From JBDIBB01 sp039812685 (GTDB taxonomy: Bacteria > Acidobacteriota > Vicinamibacteria > Vicinamibacterales > JAFNAJ01), in the NCBI GenBank assembly GCA_039812685.1, contig JBDIBB010000041.1, positions 1-31,554 on the forward strand: a stretch of 31,554 bases of DNA, read 5' to 3'. Shown here piece by piece: positions 6,340 to 15,781 of the stretch (the stretch's first letter is position 1; every line of letters begins with the position of its first letter). A program made the position numbers and the translations under genes. A model generated the notes under the pieces. That model searched no databases and was not told the DNA's origin. It saw nothing but the letters and a program-made list of their open reading frames with translations.

Positions 6340-9099
6340 ATGAACCCGCCGCCCCGCCTGTTCCTCGTGGATGGCACGAACCAGATGTACCGCGCCTACC
6401 ATGCGCTGCGCGGGCTGACGGGACCCGACGGCAGCTCGACCAACGCGATCTACGGTTTCGTCACGATGCTGAGGAAGCTGATCGCCGACCAGCATCCTGC
6501 GTACATCGCAGCGGCCTTCGACCTGGCCGCGCCCACGTTCCGATCCGAGCTCGCGCCCGACTACAAGGCCAACCGCGCGCCGATGCCGGCCGATCTCGTC
6601 GAGCAGGTTCCGCTCGTCCACGAGGCGTGCGAGGCGCTGGGCGTGCCGGTCCTCGCCCACGACCGCTACGAGGCCGACGACGTGATTGGCACGCTGGCAC
6701 GGCGCGCGGCGGCCGACGGCCTGCGCGTCGCGATCGTGACGGGCGACAAGGACTTCTTCCAGCTGGTCGACGCACAGGTGCAGGTGTTCAACCCGCGTGA
6801 CGAGGGTACGTGGTACGACGCGGAGGGCGTGGCGCAGAAGTTCGGCGTGCCGCCGGCGCTCGTCGTGGACGTGCTCGCGCTGATGGGCGACGCGGTCGAC
6901 AACGTGCAGGGCGTGCCGGGCATCGGCGAGAAGGGCGCCCGCGACCTGGTTGCCGCCTACGGGTCCCTGGATGCCCTGCTCGCGGCGGCAGCCGGCGTCC
7001 CGCAGAAGCGGTATCGCGAGGCCTTGCTCGCCCACGCCGACAGCGCCCGGCAGAGCCGCGATCTCGTGCGCATCCACACCGACGTGCCGGTGGCCTATGA
7101 CCTGGACGCGTTGCGCTACCAGGGGCCCGATCGCGAGCGCTGCTACGCGCTGTTCTCCCGCCTGGCGTTCCGGTCGCTCGTGAGCGAGTTCGCGCCGACG
7201 GCCGCCAGCGTACGACGCGACTATCGCTGGGTGGAGGACGAGGCCGGCCTGGCGGCGCTGGTCGAGTCACTTCGGGGCGCCGGCCGTGTCGCCTGCGCGC
7301 TCGTCGCCGACGGGCCCTCCGCGCTCTCGGCCGTGCCGGTCGCCCTCGCCTTCTCGACGGCGCCGCGGCAGGCCCGCGTGGTGCGCCTGGATCGCGCGGC
7401 GACAGGCCAGGCGCCGGCCTCCCCCGGCATGCCGGCGACCGATCTCTTCGCCGCCGCCGATGCCGCCGCGACGGGAGGCTGGGCCGCCGGAGCCGATCCG
7501 TGGCAACGGCTGGCGCCGCTGTTCGCCGACCCGTCGGTGACCAAGATCGGACACGATCTGAAGGCGCTGGCGCTGGCGGGGGCCGCGCACGGTGCGGCCC
7601 TCTCCGGGCCGTGCGAGGACACGCTCCTCCAGAGCTACGTGCTCGACGCCACGCGCGCCTCGCACGCCATCGAGGACCTCGCGCTCGAGCACGTCGACTA
7701 CCGGGCGATGCGCGAGGAGGACGTGCGCGGGAAGGGGGTGAAGCGCGTCGGGTTCGCCGCGCTGGACCCTGAGATGCTGCGCGACTTCGTCGCCGAGCGC
7801 GCCGATCTCGCGGGGCAACTGGCGCCGGTGCTCGCGGCGACGCTCGAGGGCGAGCGTCTGTCGGGGGTCTACCGCGACATCGAGCTGCCGCTGCTCCCCG
7901 TGCTGGTGGACCTCGAGCGCGCCGGCATCCGCGTGGACCCGGCCGTGCTGCGGGCCATGGGCACGCGCGTGGACGAGGAACTCGCCAGCCGCACGGCCCG
8001 CATCTACGAACTGGCCGGCGGCGAGTTCAACATCGGCTCGCCGAAACAGCTCGCGGAGGTGCTGTTCGACAAGCTGCAGCTGCCCGTCACCAAGCGCACG
8101 GGCAAGACGCGCGCCGCCTCCACCGCCGTCGAGGTGCTCGAGGACCTCGCGCTCGTGCACGACCTGCCGCGCGAGATCCTCGAGTGGCGCGCGCTGTCGA
8201 AGCTCAAGGGCACCTACATCGACGCGCTGCCGCTCATCATGGACCCGGTCACCTGCCGGGTGCACACGAGCTTCAACCAGGCCGTGGCCGCGACGGGGCG
8301 GCTGAGCAGCAGCGATCCCAACCTGCAGAACATCCCGATCCGCACGCCGCTCGGCCGCGAGATCCGCCGCGCGTTCGTCGCCAGGCCCGGCTGCGTGCTC
8401 GTGTCCGCCGACTACTCGCAGATCGAGCTGCGCGTGCTCGCGCACATGGCCAAGGACGCCGTGCTGATCGACGCCTTCCGCTCGGGCGAGGACATCCACG
8501 ACCGCACCGCCGCCGCGGTGTTCGGCAGCGACAGCGGGCTGGATCGGTACGAGCTGCGGCGGCGCGCGAAGATCATCAACTACGCGCTCCTGTACGGGAA
8601 GACGGCCTTCACGCTGGCCAGGGACATGGGCGTGTCGCAGGCGGCGGCGCAGGCGTTCATCGACGCCTACTTCGCCGGGTTCCCCGGCGTGCGGCGCTTC
8701 ATCGACGACACCATCGAGCGGGCGCGGGCGTCGGGCGCCGTGACCACGCTCTACGGCCGGCGGCGGCTCGTGCCGGAGATCACCAGCCGCAATGCCCAGA
8801 TTCGCGCGGCCGCCGAGCGCGTGGCCGTCAACATGCCCCTGCAGGGCACGGCGGCCGACATCCTCAAGCGCGCGATGATCGACCTGCACGCCGCACTGCG
8901 AACCAGGACACCGGGGCGCGCGTGGGACGCCCGCCTGATCCTCACGGTACACGACGAGCTGGTGCTCGAGGCACGGCGCGAGGCGGCCGAAGAGACGGCC
9001 GCGCTCGTGAAGGCGCGCATGGAGGCGGCCGCCGACCTCGACGTGCCCCTTACCGTAGAGGTGGGGATCGGCGAGAACTGGACCGAGGCCAAGGCGTAA
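6340..9099 (+). CDS. polA: DNA polymerase I
   Basis: 919 residues, normal length. Residues 1 to about 290 are the 5' nuclease with intact acidic sites: LVDGTN, YEADDVIG, TGDKDFFQL, and GDAVDNVQGVPGIGEKGA (helix-hairpin-helix). Residues about 305-510 are the 3'-5' exonuclease fold, but the first metal motif (DxE in E. coli) reads CALVAD (319-324), so proofreading is probably lost, as in Taq and Bacillus enzymes. The C-terminal polymerase domain has motif A (SADYSQIELR), motif B (AKIINYALLYGKT) and motif C (VHDE). In motif B, Tyr748 stands where E. coli has Phe762, the residue that governs dideoxynucleotide discrimination; the following Gly is Ala. It fills gaps and removes primers in repair and lagging-strand synthesis. 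It has its own promoter and diverges from the lipoprotein gene. Confidence 0.97.
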   Translation: MNPPPRLFLVDGTNQMYRAYHALRGLTGPDGSSTNAIYGFVTMLRKLIADQHPAYIAAAFDLAAPTFRSELAPDYKANRAPMPADLVEQVPLVHEACEALGVPVLAHDRYEADDVIGTLARRAAADGLRVAIVTGDKDFFQLVDAQVQVFNPRDEGTWYDAEGVAQKFGVPPALVVDVLALMGDAVDNVQGVPGIGEKGARDLVAAYGSLDALLAAAAGVPQKRYREALLAHADSARQSRDLVRIHTDVPVAYDLDALRYQGPDRERCYALFSRLAFRSLVSEFAPTAASVRRDYRWVEDEAGLAALVESLRGAGRVACALVADGPSALSAVPVALAFSTAPRQARVVRLDRAATGQAPASPGMPATDLFAAADAAATGGWAAGADPWQRLAPLFADPSVTKIGHDLKALALAGAAHGAALSGPCEDTLLQSYVLDATRASHAIEDLALEHVDYRAMREEDVRGKGVKRVGFAALDPEMLRDFVAERADLAGQLAPVLAATLEGERLSGVYRDIELPLLPVLVDLERAGIRVDPAVLRAMGTRVDEELASRTARIYELAGGEFNIGSPKQLAEVLFDKLQLPVTKRTGKTRAASTAVEVLEDLALVHDLPREILEWRALSKLKGTYIDALPLIMDPVTCRVHTSFNQAVAATGRLSSSDPNLQNIPIRTPLGREIRRAFVARPGCVLVSADYSQIELRVLAHMAKDAVLIDAFRSGEDIHDRTAAAVFGSDSGLDRYELRRRAKIINYALLYGKTAFTLARDMGVSQAAAQAFIDAYFAGFPGVRRFIDDTIERARASGAVTTLYGRRRLVPEITSRNAQIRAAAERVAVNMPLQGTAADILKRAMIDLHAALRTRTPGRAWDARLILTVHDELVLEARREAAEETAALVKARMEAAADLDVPLTVEVGIGENWTEAKA

Positions 9100-9115
9100 G
9101 GCGACGGTGGCCGAC

Positions 9116-9145
9116 CGCCGGCGGGATGGCGGACGGCCGCCGGCG
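9116..9145. terminator. Hairpin between convergent genes (polA / repeat protein)
   Basis: CGCCGGCGG (9116-9124) and CCGCCGGCG (9137-9145) form a perfect 9-bp stem with a 12-nt loop, in the 52-nt gap between convergent stop codons. No T-run is present. Confidence 0.45.
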
Positions 9146-9151
9146 CCGCCG

Positions 9152-10045
9152 CTACCACTTCCGCTTGAACAGCTCCCACTCCTCGAGCATCGCTGCGGCG
9201 ATCTGCTCCGGATCCTGTCCCGCGCCGCTGAACCGGCGAGCGCGGTCGGGGACGATGCCGTCGCGGACGAGCGCGTCGAGTTCCAGCCGCAGCGCCGCCC
9301 CGCGATCGGGCGTGAGCAGGGCCCTGACCCAGCCGGCGAGCGCGGCGTCCCAGGCGCGCTCGACGTCACCCCGCAGGCGCAGCGCGGCGGCCTGCCAGTA
9401 GGAGGCACTCGCGGCGCCGGCGTCGCGGCGCAGCTCCTGCTCGGTGAACTCCACGAGGCGATCGTAGATCGCGGGCCGGTCGGTGACGGCACGCGTCTGG
9501 GCGTACCGGTCGAGCGCGGTGGCCCACCAGTCGATCAACTGGTCGCGGGCGTGGGCCCCGAGCGCCATCGCGTGGTCGAGCGCCGAGGTGAAGACCTCGG
9601 CCGCGGCGCGGAACTCGTTGTCGAGAAACAACGCCTGTCCCAGCCCGACCACCAGTTCGATCCGTTCGCGCTCGGAGAGCCGGGAGGCATCGATGCCGGC
9701 CAGTTCGGCCCGCCCCTGGGCCAGGTCGCCTTCCGCGGACGTCTCCCGGAACCGCTCCAGCCGCGAGCGCCCCAGCACGAGCAGGGCCTGCTGGCGCGTG
9801 GCCGAATGCTCCCCGATGGTTGCCGCGACCTCGATCGCCGCCTCGTACCGGCCGAGGTTGTAGAGACGGCGCGCCTCGGCCAGCGCCTCTGCGTCGCGGA
9901 CGGGGCCGGCGACCGCCCGCGAGCGCGGGTGCGGCGTGGTGGCGGGGGGCCGGGCCTGGGCCCACGAGACGCCGGGCAAGAGCAGGATTACGAGCGCGCC
10001 CAGCAGCCCCACCCGCAGGAGATCTCGTCTAAGTTGTTGCAGCAT
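9152..10045 (-). CDS. Exported TPR-like helical-repeat protein, function unknown
   Basis: 297 residues from the ATG at 10045. Signal peptide: basic start MLQQLRRDLLR, hydrophobic core VGLLGALVILLLPG, AQA-type cleavage near residue 30. After a Pro-rich linker the rest is helical. Parts resemble tetratricopeptide repeats (EARRLYNLGRYEAAIEVAATIG; GLGQALFLDNEFRAAAEVFTSAL), with scaffold-like helix pairs and many Ala/Arg/Leu. Such proteins usually hold other proteins together in the periplasm; no catalytic motif is visible. An in-frame GTG at 10063 would add six residues, but the ATG fits the signal peptide better. It shares a divergent promoter core with the PcnB-like gene. Confidence 0.7.
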   Translation of the reverse strand: MLQQLRRDLLRVGLLGALVILLLPGVSWAQARPPATTPHPRSRAVAGPVRDAEALAEARRLYNLGRYEAAIEVAATIGEHSATRQQALLVLGRSRLERFRETSAEGDLAQGRAELAGIDASRLSERERIELVVGLGQALFLDNEFRAAAEVFTSALDHAMALGAHARDQLIDWWATALDRYAQTRAVTDRPAIYDRLVEFTEQELRRDAGAASASYWQAAALRLRGDVERAWDAALAGWVRALLTPDRGAALRLELDALVRDGIVPDRARRFSGAGQDPEQIAAAMLEEWELFKRKW

Positions 10046-10079
10046 AGAGGCTTGGTTTCCCACGGTCCCACGTGCGTTT

Positions 10080-10087
10080 GCTATACT
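10080..10087. promoter_or_regulatory. Overlapping divergent -10 boxes, repeat protein / pcnB
   Basis: GCTATACT reads TATACT on the plus strand (10082-10087), 11 nt before the pcnB ATG. It reads TATAGC on the minus strand (10085 to 10080), about 35 nt before the repeat-protein ATG. One TATA core could serve both genes. It also argues for the pcnB start at 10099, because the alternative GTG at 10072 lies upstream of the box. Confidence 0.5.
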
Positions 10088-10098
10088 GCCCCACCAGG

Positions 10099-11559
10099 AT
10101 GGTCGAGCCTCTCGTCGTCGCGCGCAGTCAGCATACGCTGTCGCGGCGCGACATCGATCCCAACGCCCTCCGGGTGCTCTACCGCCTGCACGAGGCGCAC
10201 TTCATCGCCTACCTCGTCGGCGGCAGCGTCCGCGACCTCCTGCTCGGCCGCCGGCCCAAGGATTTCGACATCGGGACCAGCGCCCACCCCTACCAGGTCA
10301 AGCGCCTCTTCCGCAACTGCTGGGTCATCGGCCGCCGCTTCCGCCTCGCGCACGTCAAGTTCGGACAGAAGACGATCGAGGTGGCGACCTTCCGCCGGCA
10401 CGTGCCCGCCGGCAGCGAGACGGAACCGCCGATTCCGGTCGAGCCGCCCCGGCCGCCGTCAGCGGGCGAGCCGGCCGTGGCCCTGCAGGTGGCCGACGGC
10501 GTCACCCTGCTCAGCGACGATGCGATGGCGCCCGGCGGCGGCCGGCACCAGGGCCTGGTCCATCAGGACAACACGTTTGGCACGCCCGCGGAGGACGCCT
10601 TCCGCCGCGACTTCACCATCAACGCGCTGTTCTACGACATCGGGACCTTCTCGATCATCGACTACACCGGCGGGCTGCAGGATCTCGATCGGCGCCTGAT
10701 TCGCTGCATCGGCGATCCCGACGAGCGCTTCCTCGAGGATCCGGTGCGCATGCTCCGGGCGATCGTGCTGGCCGCACGCCTGGACTTCACCGTCGATCCG
10801 CCGATTTACGATGCCATCCGCCGCAACGCCGAAGCGATCTCCACGAGCGCGCCGGCGCGCCTGATGGAGGAGTACTTCAAGATCCTTCGCTCGGGATCGT
10901 CGCTCGAGGCGTTTCGCGCGCTCGGAGCGACGGGACTGCTGCGTCACATCAGCCCCGAGGTGCCAGCGGCCCTGCCGCACGACCTGCAGGAGTCGCTGGA
11001 CGAACTGGACCGCTACCGCCGGCGCTTCGAGGCCATCCCGGAATCGCTGACCAATCCGGTGCTGCTGGGCTCGCTGATCGTCCCCCTGCGGCTGATGCGA
11101 CAGCACGCCCGGCGCCGCCCGGCCGAGGAGGTCGACGAGACGCCGGCCGAACGGACGCTTCCGCGGCTCGGTGGGTTGCCGGTGGCCCGCCGGGACATCG
11201 AGCGGCTGGCGCACGTGCTGATGCTGCAGGCACGCCTGCTCGACACGACGGCGCCGATGCGACGGCAGTTCGGCGTGCTCAGACGGCCGTCGTTCGCCGA
11301 CGCCCTCACCTGGATGGAGATTCACGGACAGTCTCCCGATGTGGTGGCGTACTGGCGGGCATTGGTCGAGGAGGCAGGTCCGGCGTCGCGCCAGCGTCCG
11401 GCGGCTGACGGCAGCCGGAGGCCCACGGTGATCGGCGCCGAGCACGAGGCCGCCCCGCGCGACTCGAAGGCAGGCTCCGAGAACGGCGCTCCGGGATCGG
11501 CATCACCGCCCGCCCGGCGCCGGCGCCGGCGGCGACGGCGGAGCGCGAAGACGCCGTAG
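10099..11559 (+). CDS. pcnB: PcnB-type poly(A) polymerase / polynucleotide adenylyltransferase
   Basis: 486 residues. The nucleotidyltransferase head has LVGGSVRDLLLGRRPKDFDIGT with catalytic D55 and D57, then the PcnB hallmark LFRNCWVIGRRFRLAHVKFG. EDAFRRDFTINALFYDI and the ribose/base-binding block DPDERFLEDPVRMLRAI follow. Poly(A) polymerases tail RNA 3' ends to steer decay; CCA-adding enzymes are close relatives, but the FRNCW...GRRFRLAHV stretch favours PcnB. Between EVATFRRH and DNTFGTPAED is a roughly 50-residue Pro/Gly-rich insertion (about residues 99-150), longer than the loop I recall in E. coli. The C-terminus (from about residue 430) is disordered and ends in a run of nine Arg then SAKTP, a likely RNA-binding tail. 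Start chosen from the -10 box position. Confidence 0.88.
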   Translation: MVEPLVVARSQHTLSRRDIDPNALRVLYRLHEAHFIAYLVGGSVRDLLLGRRPKDFDIGTSAHPYQVKRLFRNCWVIGRRFRLAHVKFGQKTIEVATFRRHVPAGSETEPPIPVEPPRPPSAGEPAVALQVADGVTLLSDDAMAPGGGRHQGLVHQDNTFGTPAEDAFRRDFTINALFYDIGTFSIIDYTGGLQDLDRRLIRCIGDPDERFLEDPVRMLRAIVLAARLDFTVDPPIYDAIRRNAEAISTSAPARLMEEYFKILRSGSSLEAFRALGATGLLRHISPEVPAALPHDLQESLDELDRYRRRFEAIPESLTNPVLLGSLIVPLRLMRQHARRRPAEEVDETPAERTLPRLGGLPVARRDIERLAHVLMLQARLLDTTAPMRRQFGVLRRPSFADALTWMEIHGQSPDVVAYWRALVEEAGPASRQRPAADGSRRPTVIGAEHEAAPRDSKAGSENGAPGSASPPARRRRRRRRRSAKTP

Positions 11560-11715
11560 GCGCCCAGGCTCGAGGTTCCCAGGCGAGGCTCACGCCGGGC
11601 GGTCGGACCATGGCGGCTCGGGGTCCGGCCCCGCCTCCTCGGCCCCTCGCACGTCGCGGGGCGAACTCCCCCGGCGCCCGGATCACCGCTGTGGCCCCGG
11701 GCCAGCGCGCGGAGA

Positions 11716-11721
11716 TAGAAT
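11716..11721 (+). promoter_or_regulatory. Leaderless-type -10 box TAGAAT before DUF1015
   Basis: TAGAAT is followed by 7 nt (CCCCCCG) and the ATG at 11729. No ribosome-binding site is present. A leaderless transcript is predicted for the DUF1015-serA-serC block. Confidence 0.5.
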
Positions 11722-11728
11722 CCCCCCG

Positions 11729-12937
11729 ATGGTGTCCATTCGATCGTTTCGCGCCCTGCGCCCGCGCGCGGAGCTCGCCGGCCAGATCGCCGCCGTGCCC
11801 TACGACGTGGTATCGACGGCCGAGGCCCGCGCGATGGCCGCGGGCAACCCGTTGAGCTTCCTGCACGTGTCGCGGGCGGACATCGATCTCCCGCCGGACA
11901 CCGACGCCTACGCCGACATCGTCTACCAGACCGCGGCGGCGAACTTCCAGCGGCTCCGTGCCTCGATGATCGTCGAGGAGGCGCCGGCGATGTACTTCTA
12001 CCGCCTGCGCATGGGGGCACACGAGCAGACGGGGCTCGCCGCGTGCTTCTCGGTGGACGAATACAACCGCGACATCATCCGGAAGCACGAGAAGACGCGG
12101 AAGGAGAAGGAAGACGACCGCACCCGTCACATCGTCGACCTGAGGGCGCAGACCGGCCCCGTCTTCCTCACCTACGCGCACGACGCGACGGTGGACGCGA
12201 TGGCCGCGCGCGTCTGCGCGGGTGCGCCGCTCTACGATCTGACGGCGCCCGACGGTGTGACGCACGCGGTGTGGCGCGTCGATGCCGCGGCGACCAGCCG
12301 GATCGAGGATGCCTTCGCGGCGCTGCCGTGCGTCTACATCGCCGACGGCCACCATCGCGCGGCGAGCGCGGCACGCGCGCACGACCACTTCGGGCGCGGC
12401 GACGCGGCGGCCGAACACGGGTGGTTCCTCGCGGTGGCCTTCCCCGACGACCAGACGCAGATTCTGCCCTACAACCGGCTGGTGAGGGATCTCGGTGGCC
12501 AGACACCCGGGGCGGTGCGCGCCGCCATCGGCGCCGCGTTCCCCGTCCGCGAGGGCGGGCCGGCGACACCGACGGCCAAGGGCGAGTGCGCGATGTATCT
12601 CGACGGCCGGTGGCACACGATCACGTTGACGGCGGGGGCCGGCGGCGGCCCCATCGCGTCGCTCGACGTGTCGATCCTCCAGGATCGCCTGCTCTCTCCC
12701 GTGCTGGGAATCACGGATCCGCGCACCGACACGCGGATCGACTTCGTGGGCGGCATCCGCGGCACCGACGAACTCGTGCGGGCGGTCGACTCGGGCCGGG
12801 CGGCGGTGGCCTTCTCCATGTTCCCCGTGACGGTGGGCGAGCTGATGGCGATCGCCGACGCCGGCGGCATCATGCCGCCCAAGTCGACGTGGTTCGAGCC
12901 GAAACTGCGCGACGGGCTGCTCTCGCACCTGATCTAG
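11729..12937 (+). CDS. DUF1015 family protein, likely tied to serine metabolism
   Basis: 402 residues, full length for COG4198/DUF1015. Visible family marks: VPYDVV (residues 23-28), HEKTR (120-124), YIADGHHRAASA (203-214) and the C-terminal MPPKSTWFEPKLRDGL. The DGHHR motif (D206-R210) recalls the nucleotide-binding motif of the ParB/SerK/SbnI kinase fold, where SerK and SbnI phosphorylate free serine. No function is assigned to DUF1015 that I am sure of. Its place directly before serA and serC suggests a part in the phosphoserine pathway, perhaps handling phosphoserine or serine (inference). The gene starts with its own leaderless-type promoter; 156 nt without a clear promoter or gene separate it from serA, so co-transcription is possible. 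Confidence 0.85.
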   Translation: MVSIRSFRALRPRAELAGQIAAVPYDVVSTAEARAMAAGNPLSFLHVSRADIDLPPDTDAYADIVYQTAAANFQRLRASMIVEEAPAMYFYRLRMGAHEQTGLAACFSVDEYNRDIIRKHEKTRKEKEDDRTRHIVDLRAQTGPVFLTYAHDATVDAMAARVCAGAPLYDLTAPDGVTHAVWRVDAAATSRIEDAFAALPCVYIADGHHRAASAARAHDHFGRGDAAAEHGWFLAVAFPDDQTQILPYNRLVRDLGGQTPGAVRAAIGAAFPVREGGPATPTAKGECAMYLDGRWHTITLTAGAGGGPIASLDVSILQDRLLSPVLGITDPRTDTRIDFVGGIRGTDELVRAVDSGRAAVAFSMFPVTVGELMAIADAGGIMPPKSTWFEPKLRDGLLSHLI

Positions 12938-13093
12938 CGCTCGCGCGAGTTCGGGCTGCCGGCCGGCGGCTGGCGACCGGCGGCCCCTGTCGGAACCCGG
13001 CACGTCCAGCCCGGATCCGCGGTTCGCGGCCGGCCGTCGCCGCCCGACGCCGGCCGCGGCCGATCGTCGGTCATCGCCCGGAGTCATCCCATC

Positions 13094-14401
<1,308 letters not shown>

Positions 14402-14417
14402 CGACAGGAGCCATCCC

Positions 14418-15518
14418 ATGGGCAGCCCGACCACCGTGCACCGCGTCCTGAACTTCTCCGCCGGCCCCGCCGTGCTGCCGCTCCCCGTGCTCGAGCAGGT
14501 GCAGCGCGACATGCTCGCCCTGCCGGGCGTCGGCATGTCGATCCTCGAGGTGAGCCACCGGTCGAAGCCCTTCGAAACGATACTCGCCGAGGCCGAGGCC
14601 GACATGCGGGCGCTGGCAGGCATCCCCGCCGAGTACAAGGTGCTCTTCCTCCAGGGGGGCGCCAGCACCCAGTTCTCGATGGTCCCGATGAACCTGCTCA
14701 CGGCTGGCGCGACGGCCGACTACGTGGTGACCGGCGCGTGGGGCCAGAAGGCCGTCAAGGAGGCGAAGCGCGTGGGTGCGGTCAACATCGCCTTCAGCGA
14801 CGAGGCCGCCAACTTCGTCCGGGTCCCGGCCGCGGGCGAGGCCGGGCTCACGCCGGGCGCGGCCTACGTCCACGTGACCGGCAACGAGACGATCCAGGGC
14901 GTCGAGTTCAAGGGCGACCCCGCCTTCGGCGACGCACCACTGGTGTGCGACACCTCGTCGCACATGTTCAGCCGGCCGATCGACGTCACCAGGTACGGGT
15001 TGATCTACGCCGGCGCCCAGAAAAACCTCGGCCCGGCGGGCGTCACGCTCGTCGTCGTCCGCGAGGATCTGCTCGCGCGCGCACCCGACAGCCTGCCGAC
15101 GATGATGAACTACAGGACGCACGTGAAGGACGGGTCGATGTACAACACGCCCCCGTGCTTCGCGATCTACGTGGTCGGCCTCGTGCTGAAGTGGCTGGTG
15201 AAGAACGGTGGCCTGGCGGCCATGCAGGCGGTCAACGAGCGGAAGGCCGGCAAGCTCTACGCCGAGATCGACCGCACGGGCTTCTACCGCGGGCACGCGG
15301 CGAAGGACTGCCGGTCGAACATGAACGTGACGTTCCGCCTGGGCACCGAAGATTTGGAGAAGGCGTTCGCGAAGGAGGCGTCGGCCGCCGGCTTGGACGG
15401 GCTGAAGGGCCACCGCTCGGTGGGCGGGCTGCGCGCGTCGATCTACAACGCGTTCCCCGAGAGCGGCGTGGACACCCTGGTGGAGTTCATGCGGGAGTTC
15501 GAGCGGAAGAACGGGTAG
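14418..15518 (+). CDS. serC: Phosphoserine aminotransferase
   Basis: 366 residues, normal for the class V PLP enzyme SerC, which transfers the amino group of glutamate to 3-phosphohydroxypyruvate to give phosphoserine. Visible marks: NFSAGPAVLP start, SHRSKPF, LFLQGGASTQF (phosphate-binding loop), DTSSHMFSRPID with the PLP-contacting Asp, the Schiff-base lysine K202 in YAGAQKNLGPAG, and TPPCFAIY. The C-terminal SVGGLRASIYNA block is typical. Ribosome-binding site CAGGAG lies in the 16-nt gap after serA. The stop codon TAG (15516-15518) runs straight into the left arm of a large inverted repeat, which may end or protect the operon mRNA. No phosphoserine phosphatase (serB) is in the window. Confidence 0.95.
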   Translation: MGSPTTVHRVLNFSAGPAVLPLPVLEQVQRDMLALPGVGMSILEVSHRSKPFETILAEAEADMRALAGIPAEYKVLFLQGGASTQFSMVPMNLLTAGATADYVVTGAWGQKAVKEAKRVGAVNIAFSDEAANFVRVPAAGEAGLTPGAAYVHVTGNETIQGVEFKGDPAFGDAPLVCDTSSHMFSRPIDVTRYGLIYAGAQKNLGPAGVTLVVVREDLLARAPDSLPTMMNYRTHVKDGSMYNTPPCFAIYVVGLVLKWLVKNGGLAAMQAVNERKAGKLYAEIDRTGFYRGHAAKDCRSNMNVTFRLGTEDLEKAFAKEASAAGLDGLKGHRSVGGLRASIYNAFPESGVDTLVEFMREFERKNG

Positions 15519-15662
15519 GGCTTGGGGCTTGGGGCCGCGCGATCCCCAGACTCGCACTTGGTCCGACCAATCGCCAACGAACGGGCACGACCGCAGGTCC
15601 AGCGGCCGTGCCCTAGCGACCGTTGCGCGAAGTGGGGATCGAGGCCCCAAGCCCCAAGCCCC
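15518..15662. repeat. 145-bp inverted-repeat element with GGGGCTT heptamers
   Basis: The arms, 15518-15548 and 15633-15662, are about 30 nt and complementary except for a 2-nt gap and one mismatch. Each outer end carries two copies of a GGGGCTT (AAGCCCC) heptamer. The 84-nt centre holds a second near-perfect stem, GGGCACGACCGC / GCGGCCGTGCCC. The element has no coding potential and ends 5 nt before a TTGACA box. It looks like a MITE- or REP-like repeat, or a very strong RNA hairpin. Confidence 0.7.
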
Positions 15663-15667
15663 TGTCG

Positions 15668-15696
15668 TTGACACCCCCGAAGGCGTCGTTTACGCT
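15668..15696 (+). promoter_or_regulatory. Sigma-70-like promoter for the Oar-like receptor
   Basis: A perfect -35 TTGACA (15668-15673), a 17-nt spacer, then TACGCT (15691-15696). The start would be near 15703, giving a leader of about 79 nt. It is the only full -35/-10 pair I found in the window. Confidence 0.6.
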
Positions 15697-15781
15697 CTCC
15701 GCTGGTGCCTTTTTGCCTCACCTGCCTCAGATGGGGTTGCCGCTGGCGCCTCACATCGCAAGACCTCTCCCGGAGGGCTCA

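Noticed and set aside
7267..9492. Long minus-strand open frame opposite polA
   Set aside because: No recognisable domain; it runs across a real convergent gene junction in a different frame.
12938..13093. Palindromic CTCGCGCGAG and other GC stems between DUF1015 and serA
   Set aside because: Too short and too GC-rich to separate from chance; no promoter or T-run nearby.
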